Shown piece by piece: positions 1 to 5,096 of a stretch of 5,096 bases of DNA; the stretch's first letter is position 1, and every line of letters starts with the position of its first letter. The notes beneath the pieces were generated by a model, which was given only the letters and a program-made list of their open reading frames with translations, did not search any database and was not told where the DNA came from. Made by a program: the position numbers and the translations under genes. The stretch is from NCBI GenBank assembly GCA_003157235.1, contig PMJC01000080.1:1-5096 (forward strand), read 5' to 3'. Source of the DNA: Methanosarcina sp. GTDB lineage: Archaea; Halobacteriota; Methanosarcinia; Methanosarcinales; Methanosarcinaceae.

Positions 1-383
1 GTTCTTTCCAAGCTTTCTTCGGAATAGAACCTTACGTTTTCGAGCAGTATGACATCACCATTTTCCATCGATGCAATCTGAATCTTCGCATAGGTCCCGA
101 AAATATCATCCACATAACTAACCTGCCTACCCAGGTGTTTAGACATCAGATGGGCATGAGGCTTCATTAGTGTGAAGTCTTTTTTCCCGGGACGACTCTG
201 GTGCGCAAGTAGAATAACTTTTGCATCTTCTAGGTCCTTCAAGGTGGCAACATGACTTCGAATACGCATATCATCCAAAATGTTGCCTTTGGTATCCATG
301 GGAGAATTCAGGTCAACCCTTACAAGAATGGTTTTCCCGTCTACATCAAAATCATCGATCGTAAGAAAGTTTCTGGAAGTCAT
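1..383 (-). CDS. pgk: Phosphoglycerate kinase, N-terminal part (3' end outside window)
   Basis: The product interconverts 1,3-bisphosphoglycerate plus ADP and 3-phosphoglycerate plus ATP in the cytoplasm, in glycolysis and gluconeogenesis. The ATG is at 381-383 and 127 codons are visible with no stop. Three family landmarks of the N-terminal, phosphoglycerate-binding domain occur in order: RVDLNSP at residues 22-28, which is the PGK signature with D24 and N26; an H61-x-x-R64-P segment (HQSRPGKKD) matching the usual H-x-G-R-P loop; and LLENVRFYSEE at 113-123 with the basic-pocket R118. R40 in DDMRIR also fits a substrate-contact arginine. Archaeal PGKs are about 400-415 residues, so roughly two thirds is missing here. 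A TATA element lies 31-39 bp upstream of the ATG, and an AAGGTG stretch (minus strand, about 396-401) sits about 12 nt before the start. The identification is firm; only the truncation limits it. Confidence 0.94.
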   Translation of the reverse strand, partial: MTSRNFLTIDDFDVDGKTILVRVDLNSPMDTKGNILDDMRIRSHVATLKDLEDAKVILLAHQSRPGKKDFTLMKPHAHLMSKHLGRQVSYVDDIFGTYAKIQIASMENGDVILLENVRFYSEESLER

Positions 384-413
384 ATCTTCTCAGCACACCT
401 TTGTGAATAGAAT

Positions 414-422
414 CTTATATAG
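414..422 (-). promoter_or_regulatory. Candidate TATA box of pgk
   Basis: Read on the minus strand this is CTATATAAG, a good archaeal TATA element. Its centre is about 35 bp upstream of the pgk ATG, so a start about 25 bp downstream would give a leader of roughly 10 nt. Such a short leader would barely include the AAGGTG stretch at 396-401, so the exact start point is uncertain. Confidence 0.5.
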
Positions 423-441
423 ATTGAAATGAATTTGAAAA

Positions 442-470
442 ATGAAATTTAAGAAAATCTTTTATTTCAT
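442..470. repeat. Hairpin/dyad just upstream of the pgk promoter
   Basis: A 29-nt imperfect inverted repeat: outer arms ATGAAAT / ATTTCAT pair over 7 bp, then two T-T mismatches, then AAGA / TCTT over 4 bp around an AAA loop. It lies 20-48 bp upstream of the pgk TATA element, where an archaeal activator or repressor could bind. It is AT-rich, so chance is possible. There is no GC-rich stem to suggest a terminator. Confidence 0.35.
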
Positions 471-1133
471 AATAATAGTGATTATCCTGTCATGGGATTT
501 TTTCCATAAATAAGTTTGTTTCATTTAAGTTTCATGATATAGATTGTGATTTTTATATCAATAACTAAAAGAAATCGAAAATAATTCAGGCATTCCACTT
601 TAAAGTAGTTTTGCTATCCTAATATCAATAGTATATAGTGTGAAGAACAAGGATATATGAAAAAGATAAACTAAAAGATTTTGGAGAAAGAGTTGAATCA
701 ATAACAGAAAGCGGATATAAGACTGTTGCAATTAAGGTTATCGCCTGCAACTTTGCCTGCTTCATAAAAGCACAACCTGTAGAGTAACAATGGAAGGGAT
801 CTTGAAACCCCAAAGTAGTTTTTGTATAGATGCTCCTGGATAAAATAGAAATAAAACATGTATCTCTTTCTATGGAAGAGCATAAAAAAGCTGGACAAAA
901 TGACCGAATATAGGGGTCTTTCTGACGAGGATAGATGGTAAAAAATACTATCAAATGCGCTCCCTGGAAAACAGAAAGCCTACGGAAAATGAAATTTAAT
1001 GTTGCGTTTTCTCCCTTCTTGCCGGATTATACTGCTATATCACATTGAAATATCGAGACAACATTTAATTGAACAAAAATATGACATGAGATAAATAATT
1101 AAATTATTCTGTGTATGCTGCGTTGCACTCTGA

Positions 1134-1322
1134 TCAAAGAATTACCTCAAAGTAATTAAGCAAGCAACCAACAAATATACTGGCTTTTTCAGTAACCTTG
1201 CACAGTATGCAGAAGACGCCCTAGAAAAAGCCGTCAGGCAAGGAGTAAAGCAGTATGTGATTCTCGGGGCAGGAATGAATATCTTTACATTCATTCAATC
1301 TGAAATGTTGGAAAAGTTATAA
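1134..1322 (+). pseudogene. Fragment of a SAM-dependent methyltransferase (leucine carboxyl methyltransferase-like family)
   Basis: The frame is open from the TGA at 1131-1133 to the TAA at 1320-1322 and has no plausible start. Its core reads QYAEDALEKAV, then RQGVKQYVILGAGMNIFTF. This matches the characteristic block of the LCM-like methyltransferase family (TIGR00027 / PF04072), in which a 'R-x-R-F/Y-x-D-D/E-x-L' segment precedes 'A-G-V-R-Q-x-V-I-L-G-A-G-L-D-T-x-A-Y-R'; the glycine-rich stretch binds S-adenosylmethionine. Here the acidic residue after GAG is replaced (GAGMN instead of GAGLD), the expected continuation is missing, and the frame ends after QSEMLEKL. Full-length members are about 270-300 residues, so only about 60 survive. 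No flanking sequence restores the rest. I read it as a degraded, internally deleted gene; the family call rests on one motif block. Confidence 0.6.
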
Positions 1323-1373
1323 TTGGTCTAGAGTATCCGAGTATCCATTACAATTTTGTATTGAAAAGTTATA
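1311..1373 (+). repeat. 11-bp direct repeat enclosing a tandem octamer
   Basis: GAAAAGTTATA occurs at 1311-1321 and again at 1363-1373. Between them GAGTATCC is repeated head to tail at 1331-1338 and 1339-1346, followed by the dyad TACAATTTTGTA at 1349-1360. The first copy overlaps the end of the methyltransferase relic. This pattern could be a scar of slippage or of an inserted and deleted element, but the copies are short and the region is AT-rich. Confidence 0.35.
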
Positions 1374-1607
1374 CTAGGTTACAAAACTTTTTGAATAGGC
1401 TCTAAATCTAGTCCTTACAGTATGTTTTTTTTGATTATTCCAGGGTTAGATCCCTATTCAACTCAAGAAAACGTCTCAAAATCTACTGAGAACGGTTCAT
1501 TTTTGATTTAACTAGTTTAAACTTCAACTTTACGACTAATTAAACTAAGTATCAATTAAATATAAGATTAATTTAGATTAATTTAAATAAGTAAAACCTG
1601 GATTATC
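1323..1607. other. AT-rich spacer between two relic genes
   Basis: No coding potential is seen. It carries a tandem pair of a 10-mer (GATTAATTTA at 1566-1575 and 1576-1585) beside TATAAG at 1561-1566. That could have been the promoter region of the relic starting at 1608. Small inverted repeats (AGGG/CCCT around 1442-1455; TCTCA/TGAGA near 1475-1492) are too short to interpret. Confidence 0.35.
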
Positions 1608-1895
1608 ATGGCAACACCTTCGAAATTAACCTATGAGATACAACAGCGGATCGGTGAGAATGTTGCATTTGGACTGCCTTATGCTTTAGAAGCAGCATCT
1701 GCATGAATTACTTATCAAACCTTTCACGTTGTATGGTCAAGGGAAAAAATAGAAATTTGGAGATTATTTTCAGTTCTTTCAATACATCCAAAAATGTAAT
1801 GCAGAAGGAGCTTGAAAGCTCTACAGTGGTTTAATGGAGCAGCTGACATTGTAAACTGCTAGGTTTGTTTCTGGATTATTTTTATTTCTGAATAA
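1608..1895 (+). pseudogene. Decayed phage-like helix-turn-helix protein (terminase small subunit-like)
   Basis: An ATG at 1608 opens 32 codons, MATPSKLTYEIQQRIGENVA and onward through FGLPYALEAASA, then a TGA at 1704-1706 where related proteins have glycine, followed in frame by ITYQTF. The homology continues by changing frame: RCMVKGKN from 1727; KFGDYFQFFQYIQKCNAEGA in the frame of 1759, ending at a TGA; then NGAADIVNC from 1833, a TAG at 1860-1862, and VCFWI. Joined up, this is the layout I know from small DNA-binding proteins of archaeal proviral regions and small terminase subunits: an N-terminal HTH, a W-x-x-K-G-K turn, a Y-x-x-F-x-x-x-I-Q-x-C-N-A segment and a C-x-x-C-M-W-I-L-E-R-R-F-like end. 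At least three nonsense codons and three frameshifts rule out function. It converges tail to tail with the TPR gene, 11 bp away. The terminase assignment is tentative; pseudogene status is well supported. Confidence 0.6.
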
Positions 1896-1906
1896 TTGTT
1901 GAGGAT

Positions 1907-2719
1907 TTATTTCAAATGTTGCTGCTTGTAAATATTGTATCCTGCATTGTATCCTAAAATGAACTTCATATCGTATCCTGTATTATATCCACCAGCGTAT
2001 CCGATATCTTGGGAAGTAGTGCTTTTTGGTGTAAAATTTATGCGGCTTGCTCCGGTATATTTCAAGCCTTTAACTCCTAGATCATATCCACGATTATATC
2101 TATTTATAACTCCAACCGTATATCCTTCACGGTATCCATTCAAATAATGCTGTTTATCCTTTAATTCCCAATTCGGATTTATAGGTAAGCTTACTGATTC
2201 AATAGTTTCATTTTTGGCTTTTGCATTTGTGCTTACTGACTCAGCAGGTTCAGTTTTTGCCTTAGTTTCCGTGTTTACTTTATTATTCCAAGCAAACTCA
2301 TTCTGCGGGTCAATTTCAATTGCTTTGTCATATGTTTTTATTGCCTCAACTGTTAAATTTAATTTATTTAAAGCCTTTCCTTCATTATTCCAAGCTTCTG
2401 AATTCTGTGGATTGATTTCAATCGCTTTGTCATAGGCTTTTATTGCTTCATCGGATTTATTTAGGTCAGAAAGGATGTTTCCTTTATAGATCCAAGCATT
2501 TTAATCCTGTGGATTAATTTCAATTGCTTTGTCAAGTGTTTTTATTGCTTCATCAGAGTTGTTTGAATTAGAGACATTGTTGCTGGTGGAGTTCGAAATA
2601 TCTGCTAATAGCGCCGCGCCTGCGATACTCACTAGAATTAAAAGTGCTAGCAAAGTGATTTCAAAAACCATTCGGATAATATACCCTTTACTTGCTTTAT
2701 CATATCTCTTTTCTCTCAT
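1907..2719 (-). pseudogene. Membrane-anchored TPR protein with C-terminal double GX3 repeat, interrupted by one TAA
   Basis: The minus-strand frame from ATG 2717-2719 to TAA 1907-1909 is 270 codons plus stop, open except for a TAA at 2501-2503 (codon 73). Residues 1-16 are basic, 17-39 form one membrane helix, and 41-55 are Asn/Ser-rich with sequons NST (43), NVS (48) and NNS (53), which suggests an exported C-terminal part. TPR units of 34 residues follow: part of one at about 54-73 (SDEAIKTLDKAIEINPQD), then about 74-107 and 108-141. After a Lys/Glu/Thr linker, the tail (195-263) has two 24-residue blocks with glycine every fourth residue. The stop falls between two TPRs, where sister repeats carry S or E, so one substitution explains it. 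No ATG follows it until far into the tail, so the second part probably cannot start alone. TAA is not the pyrrolysine codon. TPRs mediate protein-protein contacts; the partner is unknown. Confidence 0.75.
2303..2560 (-). repeat. 102-bp tandem TPR-coding repeats
   Basis: The sequence coding for (T/K)x(Y/L)DKAIEI(N/D)PQ recurs with a spacing of exactly 102 bp (34 codons): plus-strand anchors CTGTGG at 2507 and 2405 and CTGCGG at 2303. The first two copies are close at the DNA level over about 50 bp. Such near-identical units favour slippage and recombination within the gene. Confidence 0.7.
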
Positions 2720-2725
2720 TTTTAG

Positions 2726-2747
2726 CCTCTTGATATAGATTTATATA
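2726..2747 (-). promoter_or_regulatory. Candidate RBS and TATA element of the TPR gene
   Basis: On the minus strand AAGAGG at 2726-2731 lies 6 nt before the ATG and can act as a ribosome-binding site, supporting this start. AATATATAAAT at about 2737-2747 is TATA-like, but it is only about 25 bp from the ATG, which would give a nearly leaderless message that excludes the RBS. The true TATA may lie further upstream in the AT-rich region. Confidence 0.35.
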
Positions 2748-2796
2748 TTGATGCGAAAGAGAATTAAAAAAATACAAATGGATATTACTTCACTCT

Positions 2797-2812
2797 GAAA
2801 AGTAAACTTTTC
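2797..2812. repeat. Perfect 7-2-7 palindrome upstream of the TPR gene
   Basis: GAAAAGTAAACTTTTC has perfect 7-bp arms around AA. It is 78-93 bp upstream of the TPR start codon and could be an operator. No second copy is seen nearby. Confidence 0.35.
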
Positions 2813-3025
2813 GAATGAAATATTATATCTATGAATTTATCAACATATTTTTTATATTATATTTAATTGTTAAACTTATAATATTTATCAAAAAATCATC
2901 AAAAAAACAATATTTTATCTTACAAGGAGCCGTGCAGAAGAACGAACTTTTAGTTTGAATTTCAATACAAACTCAAAAAACTGAATTATAAGTTACAGGT
3001 TTTCTCTAAGGTCAATACTTTCCAG

Positions 3026-3040
3026 TACAATAAAATTGTA
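3026..3040. promoter_or_regulatory. Dyad TACAAT-AAA-ATTGTA (putative operator, left copy)
   Basis: A perfect 6-3-6 inverted repeat. It agrees with the dyad at 3065-3079 at 12 of 15 positions. A TATA-like GTATAAAAAG lies between the two. Binding by a dimeric regulator is inference only. Confidence 0.35.
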
Positions 3041-3064
3041 TCAGTATAAAAAGAGTAGGGAGGT

Positions 3065-3079
3065 TACATTAGAAATGTA
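3065..3079. promoter_or_regulatory. Dyad TACATT-AGA-AATGTA (putative operator, right copy)
   Basis: A perfect 6-3-6 inverted repeat, 39 bp from its left relative. It follows GGGAGG at 3058-3063, and a further half-site-like AATTGTA occurs at 3083-3089. No convincing ORF starts immediately downstream, so the regulated unit, if any, is lost, very small or non-coding. Confidence 0.35.
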
Positions 3080-3441
3080 GGTAATTGTAGAACTTTCTAT
3101 GTGATTAAAGAATCATATTTAATATCAGGGAAACTGCGAAGAAAAAGAATCATCTCAGCAAATAAAAATTTTGATTTTAAATAATTTCCTTACTATACTC
3201 TTCAACAAGTAACTGAGAATCATGAAGAATGCTGCAATAACACAACCGAAATCGGCATAACCCCTACAAATGCATATCTGAAAAGCTGCTATGAGCCCAT
3301 AAACAAATAACTACCCCCCTTATTCTCGACTCAAGCCTATAGCTGATGCCATACTTATTAACTCATTTACTGCAAATGGAAATAAGTAATCTGCATTCTA
3401 CTGAATAAATTAATAGATTTATATAGTTATTACAGGTGAAT

Positions 3442-4368
3442 TTAACTCCCATTCCCATATTGTTCCCGAATTTCGGATTCTTTGAGAACCCGAATTCCTA
3501 ATTTTTTCAGAATTGCGGAAATTCTGTTTCTGTCTCCACTCTTCATGGATTTTCGATCAAAATAAGCAAAATCAGCATTTGATTTCTTAACAGCCTGTAT
3601 GATAAGAGTTTCATCCACGAAATTCAGCTGATACTTGGGAAAATTATGCCCAAAGGAGATGGCGGTTTCAAGCAAAATCCCCGTCTGGCGTATGGCATAA
3701 TGTCCGCCTCCAAAACCTATGGCGACTGGTACTTTTTCAAGAGAAACTGCAAGGATAGCTTTTGCAGTAATATCGCCTGCATCCGTGTCTTTCCATTCAT
3801 TTTCGGTACTTCCAATTTCAGCATATAGAGAAGGGACTGAGAGTTCTGTGGGACCATGGTGGGTTACTTCGAGGGTAATATCGTAATTCATGCCTTTTTT
3901 TTCCGCCAGAAGTTTCATTTCCTGAAGTATAGATTTCATTGCAGCCGGAGAAGGAACTGCAAGTTCTTTAGGCCGGCCCCCAAGTCTTGCTTCATTGGAA
4001 GGATTTCCTGTGCAATGCACTGTAAGGGAATTGATTTTCTTCTTGCTACTGTGCTTGGATGCAAAGATTATGAGGGAAGCTGGTAATTCTGCAGCTTCCA
4101 GTTTCGCATCGAGTCCATCCTGAAAAACGTGCATTTGTTCAATTTCCACGAGCCTAAATTTTCCATCAGTAGATTTCCAGACTGCAGAAAATTCAAAATT
4201 TTCTGAAATTTCGATATGCTCCCATTTCCTAAAATTTAAAAGGTGGTTTTTGATATTTTGACTGGCAAGGTCAGGTGCAGAGCAGATTATCGTTATTTTT
4301 GGAACTGGTTTTTCATTAAGGTTTTTTTCCTGGTTACTACGTTCATCTGGATTGCTGTTATCTGTCAT
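3442..4368 (-). CDS. dtdA: D-aminoacyl-tRNA deacylase, archaeal DtdA/DTD2 type
   Basis: The enzyme hydrolyses the ester bond of D-amino acids mischarged on tRNA, recycling the tRNA and keeping D-residues out of proteins; the archaeal/plant (GEK1-like) family is zinc-dependent. The 308-residue product carries the family's conserved blocks in order: IICSAPDLAS at 27-36, IIFASKHSSK at 100-109, the VHCTGNP segment at 117-123, EVTHHGPTE at 167-175 and GFGGGHYA at 218-225. The histidines at 106, 118, 170, 171 and 223 are the candidate metal or catalytic residues. Length is near or slightly above the usual 270-300, owing to a hydrophilic N-terminal extension of about 22 residues before the first beta strand. 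That extension has no internal Met, so the ATG at 4366-4368 is the natural start; it is preceded by GGATTGATC, which resembles the archaeal Shine-Dalgarno sequence. The gene is flanked by gaps of more than 300 bp and is probably monocistronic. It appears intact. Confidence 0.95.
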   Translation of the reverse strand: MTDNSNPDERSNQEKNLNEKPVPKITIICSAPDLASQNIKNHLLNFRKWEHIEISENFEFSAVWKSTDGKFRLVEIEQMHVFQDGLDAKLEAAELPASLIIFASKHSSKKKINSLTVHCTGNPSNEARLGGRPKELAVPSPAAMKSILQEMKLLAEKKGMNYDITLEVTHHGPTELSVPSLYAEIGSTENEWKDTDAGDITAKAILAVSLEKVPVAIGFGGGHYAIRQTGILLETAISFGHNFPKYQLNFVDETLIIQAVKKSNADFAYFDRKSMKSGDRNRISAILKKLGIRVLKESEIREQYGNGS

Positions 4369-4370
4369 TT

Positions 4371-4414
4371 TTGATCAATCCGAGTGTTTGTCACTTCAAT
4401 GTCCCTATAAATTT
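4371..4414 (-). promoter_or_regulatory. Promoter and ribosome-binding site of dtdA
   Basis: On the minus strand, AAATTTATAGG (about 4404-4414) is a TATA element whose centre is about 40 bp before the ATG, predicting a start near 4383 and a leader of about 15 nt. That leader contains GGATTGATC (4373-4381), a partial match to the GGAGGTGATC complement of the 16S rRNA 3' end. Confidence 0.5.
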
Positions 4415-4667
4415 CGTTAAGATAGATAAAATCAACCCAGAATCGTATCCTTGAGTCTAAGATTGAAGAAGCCAAGAGGAAATCACCCTGAAAGGTTAAA
4501 ACTCAAAGGAAAAGTAAACTCAGAATAATCTATTTCCAAGAAAACATAAGCTAAAGGAATAAGAAGCTTGAGAATTAAGAGGTACATTAATCGAAAAAAC
4601 CTAACGAAAACATGTTTGTGGCAACCCCCTACTCCCAAAGAGCAGGAATCTGCGATTTTTACTAGCT
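4415..4667. other. Intergenic stretch between dtdA and the GS-like gene
   Basis: Nothing recognisable is coded on either strand; plus-strand frames are broken by frequent stops. A short GCAG-GAAT-CTGC hairpin lies at about 4642-4653, and a C-rich run (CCCCCTACTCCC) just before it. Neither can be assigned a role. Confidence 0.35.
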
Positions 4668-4681
4668 AAAAAAAGGAAAAA
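4668..4681 (-). terminator. T-rich terminator downstream of the GS-like gene
   Basis: On the minus strand the sequence is TTTTTCCTTTTTTT, about 25-40 nt past the stop codon, with a further T-run (ATAAAAAC then ATTTTT) just before it. Archaeal RNA polymerase terminates at such oligo-T tracts without needing a strong hairpin. Confidence 0.45.
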
Positions 4682-4706
4682 TGTTTTTATAGTGCTGAAA
4701 CTAATA

Positions 4707-5096
4707 TCAGCCAATCTGGATATAAGCGTCCACAAGTTTTTTGATTTCTTCGTTCTTGCCGTAAAGCCTCTCGCTGAGTTGGTAGTCATCAAAGGCCTCA
4801 AGTTCCTTCACGATGTCGTTGATCATGCCTTCGGTGAAAACATTGTACTGCGTGAAAATGTTCTTCTGTTTCTTCAGTGCCTGAGCGGACTCGTAACAGG
4901 AAGCAGGAAGGTTTTCAAGCTGTGCAAGCCTATCCTTATGTTCATCATTAAAGATGTTCACGTCGATATAAAGCTTAGCTGCTAGTTCCAGGGCATTGTT
5001 AATCTCAAATCCATGGCGAACACCTACAGCAAAAGCTGCAAAAAGTAGATAGAGATCAGCTGTGCTGTCTGAAGCACGGTATTCGAAGGTCGACTT
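4707..5096 (-). CDS. Glutamine synthetase family protein, C-terminal part (5' end outside window)
   Basis: The last 129 codons of a gene entering from the right edge, ending in TGA at 4707-4709. The visible start, KSTFEYRASDSTADLYLLFA, corresponds to the late part of the glutamine synthetase catalytic domain, where family members read (E)xR-x-x-D-x-x-A-x-x-Y-L-x-x-A. GS condenses glutamate and ammonia with ATP. After this the protein continues with NALELAAKLYIDVNIF, an LPASCYESAQALKKQK segment, VFTEGMINDI and a charged tail ending in YIQIG. This C-terminus is unlike that of standard GlnA-I, which ends soon after a helix rich in E and R and carries the adenylylation region. It resembles more divergent GS-like proteins with an L-P-x-S-C-x-x-S-A motif. 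Family membership is confident; true GS activity versus a paralogue ligating glutamate to another amine cannot be decided from this piece. The leading ATP-binding region and promoter are outside the window. Confidence 0.82.
   Translation of the reverse strand, partial: KSTFEYRASDSTADLYLLFAAFAVGVRHGFEINNALELAAKLYIDVNIFNDEHKDRLAQLENLPASCYESAQALKKQKNIFTQYNVFTEGMINDIVKELEAFDDYQLSERLYGKNEEIKKLVDAYIQIG

Larger units (their letters stand above)
384..1133. other. Gene-free stretch, AT-rich, possible coding debris
   Basis: No intact gene is visible. The part next to pgk holds its promoter and a hairpin. Two plus-strand segments read open for longer than their surroundings suggest: 644-787 (47 codons plus TAA, including FGERVESITESGYKTVAIKV) and 858-992 (ATG at 858, broken by TAA at 939-941, containing TEYRGLSDEDRW and then KILSNALPGKQKAYGK). 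Their amino-acid content looks protein-like, but I cannot assign either to a family. They may be relics, like those further right. Confidence 0.4.
2813..3441. other. Long AT-rich intergenic region without a recognisable gene
   Basis: The left part (to about 2930) is extremely AT-rich with homopolymeric A and T runs. The stretch at about 2948-2977 can form an imperfect hairpin (TTTTAGTTTG against CAAACTCAAAA). The middle carries two related dyads described separately. From GTG 3101 a plus-strand frame reads 27 codons to TAA 3182-3184, then 41 more in the same frame to TAA 3308-3310, including EIGITPTNAYLKSCYEPINK. I do not recognise it, and it may be a relic or chance. The rest, up to the dtdA stop, shows nothing I can name, and no T-run terminator directly follows dtdA. 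Confidence 0.45.

Noticed and set aside
625..954. A 109-codon minus-strand open frame opposite the debris near pgk
   Set aside because: Its composition is that of a reverse-strand shadow (rich in S, F, I, L, Y, with no recognisable motif), it has no good RBS, and the opposite strand carries the more protein-like segments.
1440..1465. CAGGGTTAGATCCCTATTC resembling a tRNA T-arm, a possible attachment-site remnant
   Set aside because: Only a 4-bp stem, no acceptor or anticodon arm, no CCA end, no second copy in the window and no integrase gene.
1935..2147. Plus-strand frame rich in YP repeats
   Set aside because: The YP repeats are simply the reverse complement of the GGATAY (Gly-Tyr) codons of the TPR gene's GX3 tail. 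The minus-strand reading continues the TPR protein in frame.
2214..2435. Plus-strand frame opposite the TPR repeats, and a similar one at 2529-2738
   Set aside because: Both are shadows of the tandem TPR coding sequence and membrane helix on the minus strand.
2501..2503. TAA in the TPR gene as a recoded codon
   Set aside because: Pyrrolysine in methanogens uses TAG, not TAA, and no recoding structure is evident.
2303..2560. Regularly spaced repeats that could suggest a CRISPR array
   Set aside because: The 102-bp period is 34 codons in an open TPR frame; units are diverged coding repeats without spacers.
3646..4086. Two plus-strand frames inside dtdA
   Set aside because: They lie wholly within a well-supported conserved gene on the other strand and show no family motifs.
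4601..4985. Frames overlapping the end of the GS-like gene (4601-4801 minus, 4692-4985 plus)
   Set aside because: Other-frame shadows of the GS-like coding sequence; no motif and no separate start signals.

Overview
The window looks like a chromosomal segment of a methanogenic archaeon, most likely Methanosarcina or a close relative. The evidence is an archaeal-type D-aminoacyl-tRNA deacylase, TATA-type (not -10/-35) promoter elements, long AT-rich intergenic stretches with decayed genes, and TPR proteins whose repeats end in the I-N-P-Q style common in that genus. This assignment is inference; no marker gene proves it.

Layout. (1) 1-383, minus: the N-terminal 127 codons of phosphoglycerate kinase (pgk), running off the left edge, with a TATA element and a long hairpin just upstream. 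(2) 384-1900: about 1.5 kb with no intact gene. It holds at least two relics on the plus strand: a scrap of a leucine-carboxyl-methyltransferase-like SAM methyltransferase (1134-1322) and a heavily decayed phage-like helix-turn-helix protein resembling a small terminase subunit (1608-1895). Two other open segments (644-787, 858-992) may be further debris. (3) 1907-2719, minus: a 270-codon gene for a membrane-anchored TPR protein with an unusual double GX3 (G-Y-x-x) tail, broken by one in-frame TAA at codon 73. (4) 2720-3441: non-coding and very AT-rich, with several small perfect dyads. Two related 15-bp dyads flank a TATA-like element that has no convincing gene after it. (5) 3442-4368, minus: complete dtdA. 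(6) 4369-4706: intergenic, with the dtdA promoter and a T-rich probable terminator for the next gene. (7) 4707-5096, minus: the C-terminal 129 residues of a glutamine synthetase family protein, running off the right edge.

The three housekeeping genes all lie on the minus strand, but long gaps separate them, so each is probably transcribed alone. They do not form a pathway: pgk belongs to central carbon metabolism, dtdA to translation quality control, and the GS-like gene to nitrogen metabolism. The block between pgk and dtdA appears to be a site where accessory genes arrive and decay. I see no CRISPR array, intact IS element, rRNA or tRNA. I found no clear new multi-gene system; the most unusual item is the TPR/GX3 membrane protein.
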